A stretch of DNA of 64,000 bases, from contig CAWCZF010000006.1 in assembly GCA_963799975.1 (NCBI GenBank), positions 868,001-932,000 of the forward strand, read 5' to 3'. This DNA comes from Actinoallomurus sp963799975 (GTDB lineage Bacteria > Actinomycetota > Actinomycetes > Streptosporangiales > Streptosporangiaceae). The notes below the pieces were generated by a model. It did not search any database and was not told where the DNA came from. It saw only the letters and a list, made by a program, of their open reading frames with translations. Shown here one piece after another: positions 17,282 through 29,000 of this stretch. Made by a program: the position numbers and the translations under genes. Every line of letters begins with the position of its first letter. The stretch's first letter is position 1.

Positions 17282-20200
17282 GTGGCATTGTCCGTGGAAT
17301 CCCTGATGCTCGAGGTCGGTAAGGCGTTCGAGCCACTTGAGCAACGCCTGCGCGGCGACGAGATCCCCCTGCTGTTCGCGGAGATCGGGCTGCCGGCGCC
17401 CGACATCGTCCTGGCCGCCCAAGCCGTCGGCAACGCGGTGGAGGGAGCCGCCACGGCGCTGTCCGGACTGCCGCGCTCGCTGTCGGACCTCGCCGCGGCG
17501 ATCGAGGCCGATGACGCCGGCCGGATCGCGGAGTCCGTGGCCGCGGTCGGCTCGCTGATCAAGACCGTCGCCGCGGGCGTCGACGTGGTGTCCGGCGCGG
17601 TACGGGCGGCCGCGGCGACGGCCGGGCCGAACCGGGCCGAGGTCGAGGCGTTCGCCGGGGAACTGGCCGAGCGGCTGTTCGGCTTCGCGTTGATCACCTA
17701 CCTGGAGGACCGCAAGCCGATCGCGGCGAACGTGCTGGAGTTGATCGGCGTCCTGGAGTCCACCCCGATCGCCGCGACGCCCGGCGCACCCACGTACGTG
17801 CGCCGGGTGTTGCGCCTGGACCGGGTGAGCGGCTTCCTGCACGACCCGGTCGGCACGCTGACCGACCTGTACCGGTGGGGCGGCAAGGACTTCGACTGGG
17901 ACCTGCTGCTCCAGCGACTGTCGATCTTCTTGACGACGGTGTCGAACTTCGCCTTCCTGCAGTCTGGTCCGCCGCCGTTCCTGCGGGTCACCGGCGTGGA
18001 CGTCGGCCGGACCGACGACACGGTCCCCGGCGTGCAGGCCGCACTTCGCGTCGCGGCGAACGACCATCTCCAGCTCACCGTGCCGGTCAACGACTCCGTT
18101 GCGCTGGTCGCGACGTCCGACGCGGCGATGGGCGCGGAGACGGCGGTCAAGCTGCTGCCGCCCGCCGACCTGCGGATCATCCCGCCGTCCGGCGAGGTGC
18201 GGGGATCGGCGCGGTTCGGCGTCCAGGCGCCGCCCGCCGCCGGCGGCCCGCCGCTCGTCGTCCTCGGCACGGCCGGCGGTTCCCGGGTCGAGGCGCGGGC
18301 CCTGCGCATCACGGCCGGCGCGGACCTCGACTGGAACCCCGCGGAGGGCCGCGCCGAAGGCGACCTCGTGATCGAGGCCGCCGTCGAGGGCGGCAAGGTC
18401 GTGCTGAACCTGGCGGACGCGGACGGCTTCCTCGGCACTCTCCTGCCGGTCGACTCGATCGAGCTCGACGCCGACGTGGGGCTGACCTGGTCGAGCGCGA
18501 CCGGGCTGCGGTTCCGCGGTACGGCGGGGATCGAGGCCGACGTCCCGGTCGACCTGCACGCCGGCCCGGTGGACATCCGCGCGCTGCATCTCGGCCTCGG
18601 GCTCACCGGCGACGGCGTCGCGCTGGAGGTGTCCGGCTCGATCGCGGCCCAGCTCGGCCCGATCACGGCCGTCGCCGACCGGACCGGTGCCGTACTGCGC
18701 CTGTCGCAGGCAGGGGGTGCCCTCGGGCTCACCGCCGACTTCAAGCCGCCCAGCGGGGTCGGGCTCACGATCGCCGCGTCCGGGGCGTCCGGCGGCGGGT
18801 TCCTCTCCTTCGACCCCGACCGCGGCGAGTACGCCGGCGCGCTGGACCTGGAGCTGCCGGACTTCCTGGCGGTCAAGGGCGATCGGGCTGATCACCACCC
18901 GCCAGCCCGACGGTTCGCCGGGCTTCTCGCTGCTGATCGTGCTCACCGCGGAGTTCGGCTCCGGCATCCAGCTCGGCGCCGGGTTCACACTGCTGGCCGT
19001 CGGAGGGCTGCTCGGGCTGAACCGGGGGATGAACCTCCAGGCGCTCGTGGAGGGCGTGCGGACCGGCGCGATCGAGTCGGTCGCGTTCCCCAAGGACGTG
19101 GTCGCGAACGCGCCGCGGATCCTGTCCGACCTGGGCCGGTTCTTCCCGCCCGAGCAGGGCACGTTCCTCGTCGGCCCGATGGCCAAGATCGGCTGGGGCA
19201 CGCCGACGCTCATCAGTGCCTCGGTCGGCGTGATCATCGAAGATCCCCGGCGACATCGCGGTCCTCGGCGTGGTGCGGGCCGCGCTGCCGTCCGCCGACC
19301 AGCCGCTACTGGTGCATCCAGGCGCAGTTCGTCGGCGCGCTGGAGACGGACAAGTCCCGGCTGTGGTTCTTCGCCAAGCTCTTCGACTCGCGCATCATGG
19401 GCATGACCATCGAGGGCGGCATGGGCCTGCTGGTCGCGTGGGGCGACGACCCGGACTGATCGTCACCGTCGGCGGGTTCCACCCGTCGTTCCGGCCGCCG
19501 CCGCTGCCGTTCCCCGTGCCGGACCGGCTCTCGGTGAACCTGCTCAACCGCGCGGCCAGCTGATCCGGGTGACCGGCTACTTCGCGATCACCCCAACACC
19601 GTCCAGTTCGGCGGTGGCTCGAGGTGCGGCTGGGGTTCAGCTCACTTCGGCGTCGAGGGCCATCTCAGCCTCGACGGGCTGTTCAACCGGTACGCCGTTC
19701 CGCTACCAGGCGCACAGCTCGGGCCAGCGTGTCGCTCAAGGCGTTCGGCGTCGGCGTGTTCAGCATCGACCTGGACTTCACGCTGGAGGGCCCGGCGCCG
19801 TGGCGGGCGCACGGCCGCGGCTCGATCGGCTTCCTGTTCTTCTCGATCTCCGCGGACTTCGACCTCTCGTTCGGCGAGGAGCTGGCGATCTCCCTGCCGC
19901 CCGTCCCGGTGCTGCCGTTGCTGGCCGCGGAGATCGCCAAGAACGAGGGCTGGGAGACCCGCCTGCCGGACGGCGGGGTACGGACCCTGGTCACCCTGCG
20001 CCGGCTGCCCGCCGGAAGCGACCTGGTCCTGCACCCGCTCGGCACGCTCGTCGTACGGCAGCGGGCGCTGCCGCTGGACGTCCGGGTGGACCGGATCGGC
20101 GGGCAACGGGCGAGCGACGGGCGGCGGTTCGGCGTCACGCACGCCGCAGGGCGGCGGCTTCACCCAGAAGTCCGTCATCGGCGACAAGTTCGCGATGGCC

Positions 20201-21826
20201 CAGTTCCAGGACATGTCCGACGCCGCCAAGCTGTCCCGGCCCTCGTACGAGACGCAGGACGCCGGCCTGGAGCTGACCTCCGACCAGGGCACGCTGGCGA
20301 CCGCCCGCGTGGTGCGCCGCGAGATCCGGTTCGAACTGCACGTCATCGACAGCGCCGCCGCGACGCCGGCCGGGGTCGCCACGCTGACGGCAGCGGGCGA
20401 CCGGCCGGTGCAGCGGTTCCACAGCGTCAGCGGGCCGGTGTTCGACGAGCTGCTGCGCGGGTCCAGCACCAGCCGGTCGGCGCTGTCGGCCCGGCAGGCC
20501 CGGCAGCGGCAGCCGTTCCTGGCCGAGGACACCGTACGGATCGACGAACAGCGGTTCGTCGTGGCGTACGTGAAGAGCAACCGGCAGGCGTTCCCGCCGG
20601 GCGGGACGACCCGCCGGGTGCCCGCGACGTTCCGCAGCCGCGCGACGGCCGAGGACGCGCTGGCCGACTTCGTGGCCGCCGACGCGACCCTGGCCGGGCA
20701 GCTGCACGTGATCCCCTCGGCCGAGGCGGCCATCACGCCCGGCGTGCCCGGCACGTGGTCGCCGGCCGGGGTGCTGCCCGGGGCGGTGTCCGGGGTCGAC
20801 CTGGTGCCACTGCAGAACGGCCGCGTCCTGATCGCCGGGGGCACCGGCCCGGACGGCGCGCCGGTCGCGACGACCCAGCTGTTCGACCCGGCCGGCGACT
20901 CGTGGTCGGCCGGGCCCGCCCTCGGCGCCGCGCGCCACCGGCACGCCACCGCTCGCCTGGCCGACGGGCGCGTGCTCGTCACGGGCGGGCGGGACGACCA
21001 GGCCGCGCCGCTCGCGTCCGCCGAGGTCCTCGACCCGGCCGCCGGCCGGTGGACCCCCCTGCCCGAGATGACCGGCGCCCGCCACGGCCACTCCGCGACC
21101 GTCCTGCACGACGGCCGCGTGCTGGTGGCCGGCGGGAGCGGCGCACGGGACGGACAGGAGGACGGCGCGCTCGCGTCCGCCGAACTGTTCGACCCGGCGA
21201 CCGCCACGTGGAGCACAACCGGCGAGCTGACCAGCGCCCGCACCGCCCACCAGGCGGTCCTGCTCGACGACGGCCGGGTGCTGGTCACCGGCGGCCGGCT
21301 CCCGACCGGCGGCGGCCGCGCGGAGCCGCTGGCCTACTGCGAGGTGTTCGACCCGGTCACCGGTGCGTGGACCACCACCGGCGGCCTCGGTACGGCGCGG
21401 GCCGGCCACCAGGCCGTCGTGCTGCCCGACCACCGGGTGCTGGTGACCGGTGGCGACCCGGTCGTGGCCGCCGACGGCACGCTGGACCCGCACAGCCTCG
21501 CCACGGCCGAACTGTACGCCCCGGCCACCGGGACCTGGGGCCCGGCGCAGCCGATGCCGGACGGCGGCCGCGCCGGTCACCGTGCGCTCGTGCTGCGGTC
21601 CGGCGAAGTGCTGGTGACCGGCGGTACCGGCGCGCCCGAGCGGACCGCCGGATTCCGGTCCGCCATCTCCTATGACCCCGGCTCCGGCGCCTGGCGCACG
21701 CTGGGCGGCCTGCTCCTGGGCCGTACCGCCCACGCCGTGGCCGGGCTGCCCGATGACCGGGTGCTGGTCGCCGCGGGCGCGGCCGGCCCCGACTCCACCG
21801 GCACCGGTGAGGTGCTGATCCCGTGA
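17282..21826 (+). CDS. DUF6603 protein fused to a C-terminal Kelch propeller (frameshifted)
   Basis: Starts at the GTG at 17282 behind GGAGGT and reads intact to about 18885 (535 residues): a helical N-terminus, then beta-rich repeats as in the large DUF6603 proteins. The frame then changes near 18888, 19243, 19315, 19457 and 19560, several more times to about 19735, and near 20150. Typical cases are a single extra G or C (GAA-G-ATC at 19243, GTG-C-ATC at 19315) or a lost C before TGATC. The protein sequence continues across every break ('LLIVLTAEFGSGIQLGAGFT', 'LKAFGVGVFSIDLDFTLEGP'). From about 20790 at least six Kelch-type blades follow ('GRVLIAGGTG', 'GRVLVTGGR', 'GEVLVTGG'). The stop overlaps the next GTG (GTGA at 21823). 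Function unknown; the propeller suggests protein binding. Confidence 0.7.
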
Positions 21827-21846
21827 CGAGCAAAGGAACCACGACC

Positions 21847-22996
21847 ATGCCCACGATCACCGCGGCACCGGCCCGCACCTGGAAGAACGCCGGCGACCTG
21901 CCCACCCCGGCCGCCTGGTACGGCCAGCACGACGGGCCGGTCCTGCTCGACGGCGGCGCCGTGCTGGTGGCCGGCGGCGCCGACGCGGCGTCCGGCTCCC
22001 TCGCCGACGCGGCCCTGTTCGACCCCGGCCATGACGTCTGGAACCACGCCGATTCGATGACGACACCGCGGCGCCTGCACTCCCTCACCCGCTTGGCGGA
22101 CGGGCGCGTGCTGGCCGTCGGCGGCCTGAACGGCACCACCGGGCTGCCGTCCGCCGAGGTGTTCGACCCGGCGACGGGGCACTGGTCCGGGACCGGCCCG
22201 CTCACCACCGCCCGCTGGGGGCACAGCGCGACCCTGCTGGACGACGGGAGCGTCCTCGTCGCCGGCGGCAGCGCGGCACGCACGTCCGGCGGCGCGGTCG
22301 CGCTGCGGTCGGCCGAACGGTTCGACCCGGGCAAGGGCACCTGGCGATCCGCCGGCGTCATGACCGACGCGCGCACCGCGCACACGGCCGTACCCCTCCA
22401 CGGCGGGCTCGTCCTCGTCGCCGGCGGCGTCGCACCGGTCGGCGCCCCCGACGATCCGGCGCTCGCGTTCTGCGAGCTGTACGACCCGGCGCACGACAAG
22501 TGGACGCCGACCGGCAGCCTGATCACCGGGCGCCGGCACCACCGCGCGACCCGGCTGTCCGAGACCCAGGTGCTCGTCACCGGCGGCACGCGCGCCCGGC
22601 TCGCCGGGCACCGAACCGTACGACCCGTTCAGCCAGCGCACGATCGAGGCGTTCGACCTGGACGCCGGCAAGTGGTCGGCGAAGACCGCGATGCCCTCTG
22701 GCCGCGCGCTGCACCGCGCCGTGCCGCTGCCCGGCGACCAGGTCCTGGTGGCCGGCGGCGCGGCGAGCGACCGCGACGAGTCCGGCTTCCGCAGCGTGCT
22801 GGCCTACGACGTCACGGGCAAGACCTGGGCGTCGTTGCCCGGCATGGCGACGGGCCGCTGGTCCTTCGCCGCCATCGCCCTGGACGACGGCCGGGTGCTG
22901 GTCGCCGGCGGCGTCACCCGCTCCGGGCTGGCCGCCGCGGACCCGGCCGCCACCGAGCTGACCCGTACCTCCGAAGTGTTCGGGGAGACCCCGTGA
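21847..22996 (+). CDS. Kelch-repeat propeller protein (one frameshift)
   Basis: ATG at 21847 has AAAGGA about 9 bases upstream; the GTG at 21823, overlapping the DUF6603 stop, is an in-frame alternative. It consists of six or more ~50-residue Kelch-like blades, each with 'G..LVAGG' after a 'FDP....W' strand ('AVLVAGGADA', 'RVLAVGGLNG', 'SVLVAGGSAA', 'LVLVAGGVAP', 'QVLVAGGAAS', 'RVLVAGGVTR'). One frame change near 22606 (extra C in GGGCACC) separates blades 5 and 6. Predicted cytoplasmic beta-propeller for protein-protein contacts; no enzymatic motif. The stop overlaps the GTG of the next gene. Confidence 0.72.
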
Positions 22997-25900
22997 CCAC
23001 CAACGCCTACACCTTCCTGCCGTGGCTGCGGACCGGGATCAACACCCGGATCACCGCGGACCCGGGCACGGCCGCGCGTGCCAGCGTTCAGATCCCGCTC
23101 ACCGTCTCCGGCGAGGCGCTCGGCGGCGGCACGCTCACCCACGACGCCGGCCGTTCCGTGCAGCTCTACGGGCCGGGCGACGTCGTGGGCGTGGACCCGC
23201 GAGAGATCTCACGTAACGAGCCGCGCCCGGGCACGGCCAACGTCGAGCCGAACTTCTTCGCGCACATCGAGTTCGCCGACGAGGACTTCCCCTGGCGCTA
23301 CAGCCCCGCCCCGTCCGGGCCCGCGACCGCGCGGCTCACCCCGTGGGTCGCGCTGGTCGTGCTGGCCGCCGGCACCGAGTTCGCCGACGCGCCCGGCACC
23401 GACCCGCTGCCGGCCATCGACGTCGTCGACCCGGCCGCCACGATGCCGCCGGCCGACCAGCTCGGCGCCTGGGCGCACGTGCACGTGAACGGCTCGCTCG
23501 CCGATCCGGTGGCCACCGACAGCACGGCGGGCGCGCTCGCCGCGCTCGAACACCGTGCTCGCCACCGACCCCGACAGCGCCTGCGCGCGGCTGATCTGCC
23601 CACGGCACCTGGCACCGGAGACCGCGTACGAGGCGTTCCTGGTACCGGCCTTCGAGACCGGGCGGCTGGCCGGCCTGGGCCTGGACCCGGCCGGCGCGCC
23701 CAGCGGGCTGTACTCCAGTTGGGGCCCGCCGTACGCGAACCGGCCGGTCGCGAACCGCATGCCGTACTACCACCGCTGGGCGTTCCGCACCGGCGCGGCC
23801 GGCGACTTCGAGTTCCTGGTACGGGAGCTCAAGCCGCAGCGGGCCGACGCGAAGGTGGGCCGGCGGGAGATCGACGTGCACGCCGGGCCCGGCCTCGGCC
23901 TGCCCGGCATCCCCGACCAGGGGGGCGTGCTGCCGCTCGGCGGCGCGCTACGGGTACCGGAGACCGTCGACCCGGCGGACAACTGGGACCACTTCGCCGA
24001 TCCGCCGTCGCCGAACCCGCTGTACCCGCACCCGTTCGAGCAGGCGCTGGCCCAGGTGATCAACCTGGCCGACGACCTGCGGCGCGGGCCGGGCCCGGAC
24101 CCGATCGTCACGCCACCGCTGTACGGCCGGTGGCACGCCCTCACCACGCGTCTGCTGGGCCGCGCGGACGGCACCGAGCTGACCGACGAGGAGAAGCACA
24201 ACTGGGTGCACCGGCTGAACCTGGACCCGCGGTTCCGTGTCGCGGCCAACCTCGGCGCGCAGGTGGTGAAGGACAACGACGAGGAGCTGATGGCGGCCGC
24301 GTGGGCGCAGGTCGGCGACGTGCTGGTGGCGAACGGCCGGATCCGCGCCGCACAGCTCGCCCGCGAGGTCGGCCACGTGCTGCAGACCCGGCACCTCGAC
24401 CCGCCCGCCGATACGGGGCAGGCCGCGGCGGCCGCCGCGCCCTCGGGCCGTGCGCTGACCCTCACCGCCCCGGCACACTCCCGCGTCACCGACCGCCGCC
24501 ACGACGGCCTCGCTGGTGGCCGAGGGTGACAGCGAGGTGGCCGTCGGGTTCCACGTGGCCGGCAGCCGGGTCGCGGCCGCGCCCGTGTCGCCCGCCATGC
24601 GGCGGATCACCCGGCCCGGTTCGCGGCTGATCCGTTCACTGGACTTCCCGGAGGGCCCGCGGGCGGACGGCCTCCTGTTCCGCATGGACGACCCGGTCGC
24701 CCCGGTGGTGGCCGCCCCGGTCAAGATCACCCCAGGGGCGCTCGTCACTCCGGCCGACGTCAACGCCGTCCTGCACCCGGACCGGCCGCCCGGTACGGAT
24801 CCGGTCGACGTCCTCGCGCACAGCCCCGACTTCGTGCTCCGCGCGCCCGGCGACCCGGTCACCCCGCACCCCGGCACCGGCGACAGCGCCGAGGCCACCC
24901 GGTTCAAGGCCGCGCTCCGCGAGCTGCACCAGACGATCGACGCCGGCGTGGCGGTCGGCCAGGCTCCCCAGGCGCCCGCGCTCGACCTGGTCCCCACGAC
25001 CACGGCCACGCTCACCGGCCTGCGGTCCGACACGACGGTGCCGCGCGCGCTACTGGAGGGCGCCGTCGGCCTGCCGGAGCGCCTGCGGCCCTTCGCGGCC
25101 ACCTTCACCGAGGCCATGGCGTACCCGGTGTTCGACATCCCGACGTTCCGGTCGCTCCTCGACCTCTCGGTCGACGCGTTCGTGCCGAACCTGAACTCGC
25201 TTCCGCCGAACTCCCTGACGCTCCTGGAGAACAACCCGGAGTTCATCGAGTCGTACATGGTCGGGATCAACCACGAAATGGCCCGCGAGATGCTGTGGCG
25301 GGAGTTCCCGACCGATCAGCGCGGCACCCCGTTCCGCCAGTTCTGGGACCCCGTGGCGACGCTGCCAGAGCCGGGCGTGACCGACGCCGAGCGCCGGGAG
25401 CGTAACTACGACATCCCGCCGATCCACCTCTGGCGGCCGGACGCGCGCCTCGGGCAGAACGCCAACCCGCATGACGGGATCGTCCTCGTCGTACGGGGCG
25501 AGCTGCTCAAGAAGTACCCGACGACCGCCGTGTACGCGCACCGGGCCGAATGGCCGCCCGGCCCGGACGGCCTGCCCGACAAGTCCCAGCCGCGCCGTCT
25601 GGTCACCATCATCGGCCCGCCCACCACCGAGCAGGTCCGGCTGCCCCGTTACGAGGCCACGGTGGACCCGGACATCTACCTGATCGGGTTCGACCTCACC
25701 GCCGACGAGGCGGTCGGCGGACCGCGATGACCCCGGCTGGTTCTTCGTCTTGAAGGAACGGCCCGGCGACCCCAGGTTCGGTCTGGACGACCGGGACCCC
25801 GGCCTGCCGGCCGGGCCGATCGAGGTGTGGAACGACCTGACATGGAGCGACGTCGACCCCGCCGGACGCGGGTTCGTCACGCTCGACCCCGCCGTGACCG

Positions 25901-26073
25901 TACCGCTGGCCGGACTGGACGGGTCCGACGACGCCGAGAAGCTCGACCAGCACACCGAGGACGAGAACCTGCCGCTGTGGTTCAGCGGACTGGGTTCGGC
26001 CGACCTCGCCTACATCTTGCTCCAGGTGCCCGTAATGGTCGCCGTGCACGCCCAGGAGATGGTCCCGCGATGA
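22993..26073 (+). CDS. Conserved large protein A of unknown function (frameshifted)
   Basis: Starts at GTG 22993 (GTGA overlap with the Kelch stop) and ends at 26073, about 1025 residues when three single-base insertions are removed: CTC-G-AAC near 23553, extra C near 24505, CCG-C-GATG near 25728. Motif-like blocks are 'YTFLPWLRTGI' at the start, 'RLTPWVALVVLAAG', 'LYSSWGPPYANRPVANRMPY', 'FVPNLNSLPPNSLTLLENNP', 'EFIESYMVGINHEMAREMLW', 'REFPTDQRGTPFRQFWDP' and 'DPGWFFVLKERPGDPRFGLD' near the C-terminus. The density of invariant-looking Trp, Pro and Asn residues indicates a conserved family, but I can name no function or domain. No signal peptide. Only three bases and a TGATG-like overlap region separate it from gene B. 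Confidence 0.65.
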
Positions 26074-29000
26074 CCGCGCTCAGCGACGCGTTCCCGGTTC
26101 TGCTCGCACCGATGCGAGTCGAGACCCGGTTCACCGCCACGGAACTGCTGGTCCGGGTGTTCCCGGACGAGTGGGCCGTGGACAAGTTCGAGGCCAAGCC
26201 CACCGCCGCCGAGATCGCCGCGATCGACGCGTACTGGACCGCCCGCTGGGCCGCCGGGGGCCGCGCCGCGGCACTGGCGGCCGCCTGGCAGGAGCTGGCC
26301 ACACGGATACCGCCGGGACGGGCGGCCTGGCTGCTGCGTGGCCGTACCCCGGCCAACCCGGCCGAGGAACCGGCCGGGGTGGCCGTCGGCGCCGTGGTGC
26401 TGGTCATCCGGTCCGCCACGGCGCCGGCCGCGAACGACCGGCAGCCGTCCATCACCTACTGGACCGCGGTGTGGCGGGCGCACGGCGACCGGCCGCGGTT
26501 GCGGCAGGCCGACGCCGCACTCGTCGCCGCCGTCGGCACCGCGCGGGCGAACGCCATCCGCGCCAAGCGCCCGTTCGGCGTGGACGGGGCGCTGACGACG
26601 CCGAACGACGACGTGCTGGTCGCGTTCCTCGTACTGGCGCCGCCCGCCGCGGGCAGTACCGCGACCGACGCCTGGACGCAGGGCGCCCGCGCCCGCCTGC
26701 TGCCCGATCACTTCCAGTTCCTCGGGTTCAACGCCGGCGGGCAGGTGGTGTCGGTGACCGGCGCCGCGATACCGGCCACGCTCGCCGTGAGCCCGGATCC
26801 GGCCGCCGCCGACCAGATCACCGTCAACGAGCAGACCGGTGTCCTGCACGTGCCAGACGACCTGCGGTGGCTCGATCGACTTCGACCGGGCCATCGCCGT
26901 CGGCATGGGGGTACGGATCCCGCTCACCGACGGGATCCGCGGCGGTCTGGAACGCCTCGTCGTGCTGGGACTGCGCGAACAGGCGGCGCCCACGCAGACC
27001 GCGGCCGACCTCACCGACCTGATCAACCGCCAGTCTGCGCAGCCCGGACGGGTTCGCCCTGCTGCCGCAGGGCACGCCGACCAACAACTCCGAGACCGTA
27101 CGGGCCGGCCAGGACGAGGAGGACGAGGCAGCCGCCGCGCTGCGCACCGCCGGCGGGGCCGCCGCCGCGGCGGCGGGAGACTGGACGACACGGACCGACG
27201 GCCGCGTGGCTCGCCGAACTGCTCGGTCTCGACCCCGGCGTGCTCACCGGCATGCCGAACGCGGACGGCACGGATCAGCGGGACGCGCGCGCGGCGAACG
27301 CCGCGCTGTGGCCGGCGACGTGGGGCTACTTCCTCCAGACGGCACTGCACCCGTTGCTCGGCCCGGACGCGGTCGCCCAGACCCGCGACTTCTTCCTGAA
27401 GTACGTGTCCGGCCGCGGCCCGCTGCCGACGGTCAAGATCGGCCGCCAGCCGTACGGGATCATGCCCACCACCGCGTTCTCCCGGCTCACCTGGCCGGAC
27501 TGCCGGCGGCCACACCGCAAGGCGCTGCAACAGGGTGCTGACCGAGGCGGGCAAGGACTGGGCGGCCGCCGCCGCGCACGTGCCGCACCTCGGCGACGGC
27601 GCGAGCGACCCGCACCAGCAGCTGCTCGACATCCTCGCGCTGCACCCGACGTCGGCCGAGTACCACCAGCGGTACGCCCAGAGCGTCGAGGACCTCTTCA
27701 ACCGCGAGAACCTCGCCGGGCTGGGCGGTACCGTCCTGTCCACGCGCTGGACCAGCTGGGGCATGCCCGCCCCGGTGCGGGCTCTGCTACCCGCGCTCGG
27801 CTCGCCGGCGCCCGGCGCTCGACCCGGACCTGCTGCGCCGGCTGTTCACCGACTTGCAGCAGCCGCTGCTGGCCCCGCTCGTCGACGACCGGCCGCTGTC
27901 CGAGACCGACCGCGTCCGGCCGCTACACCGACGACGGCCGCAACTACCTGCAGCTGGCTGGCCGCGCTCGGCCCGCACCGACCTGGACGGCATCCGGCTG
28001 GAGTCGGGCTTCGCCGAGGGCGCCCGCCCGGCGACGCTGCTGTACCTGCTGCTCCGGCACGCGGTGCATGCTCGGCTGGGCCGAGGCCGCGCGCGCGCTG
28101 GCGGTCACCGACGGCCGGCCGACGAGGTCGGCCCGCCGCGCGACCCGCCGTTCATCCACGTCACGCTGCGCGGCCCCGGCAGGACGCGTCCAGCGAGAGC
28201 CGCTACCGGCAGCTGTACTCGGCCGACCCGGCGATCACCGGCGACCCGGGCCGGCTGCTGGTCGACCACATCCCCTCCGTGCTGGACCAGCGCCGGCCCG
28301 ACCGCAGCGAGCTCGCCGAGCAGGCTCGACGCGCTGGACATGCTGGCCACACTGCCGACCGCACGGCTGGAGCGGGTGCTCGCCGAGCACCTCGACCTGG
28401 CCACCTACCGGCTGGACGCGTGGCGGCTCGGCCTGGCCACCGAGCGGCTCGGCGAGCTGCGCTTCGGTCCCGACGGCACCGCGAAGCCACGGCCTGCACC
28501 TGGGCGCGTACGGCTGGCTGGAGGACATCGGCCGCACACCGCGAACCTGGAGCCCGTCACGCTGACGGGCCCGCTCGCGACGGTGTTCGCCGGCGGCCAG
28601 CCGCTGCTGCACGACCCGGACGAACGAGGGCTTCGTGCACGCGCCCTCGCCGGCGCACGCCCGCACGGCGGCGGTGCTGCGCGCCGGCTACGTCGCCAAC
28701 GCCGCGCCGGACAACCCGGGCACGTTCGCCGTCAACCTCAGCTCCGAACGGGTGCGGGTCGCACTGTCCATCCTGGACGGCATGCGGCGGGCCAGTCGCT
28801 CGGCGCGCTGCTGGGCTACCGGTTCGAGCGCGGCCTGCACGACCGGCACGACGAGGCCGAGGTGGACCCGTTCATCGCGGCGCTGCGGCTGCAGTTCCCG
28901 CTGCGGGCGAACCGGATCCCGCAGACCGGCCGGCGCCGGCCCGGACGAGATCGGGCAGGTCGAGGCGAGAAACGTGGTCGACGGCCTCGCCCTGGTCCGC

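Noticed and set aside
15242..19237. A 1331-residue open frame on the minus strand
   Set aside because: It lies antisense to the fourth peptidase and the DUF6603 gene, is dominated by Arg, Gly, Asp and Val from reversed GC-rich codons, and shows no domain. It is a shadow of the real genes.
20135..22671. Long minus-strand frames across the Kelch regions
   Set aside because: Repetitive GC-rich blades give open antisense frames; no ribosome-binding site or family match.
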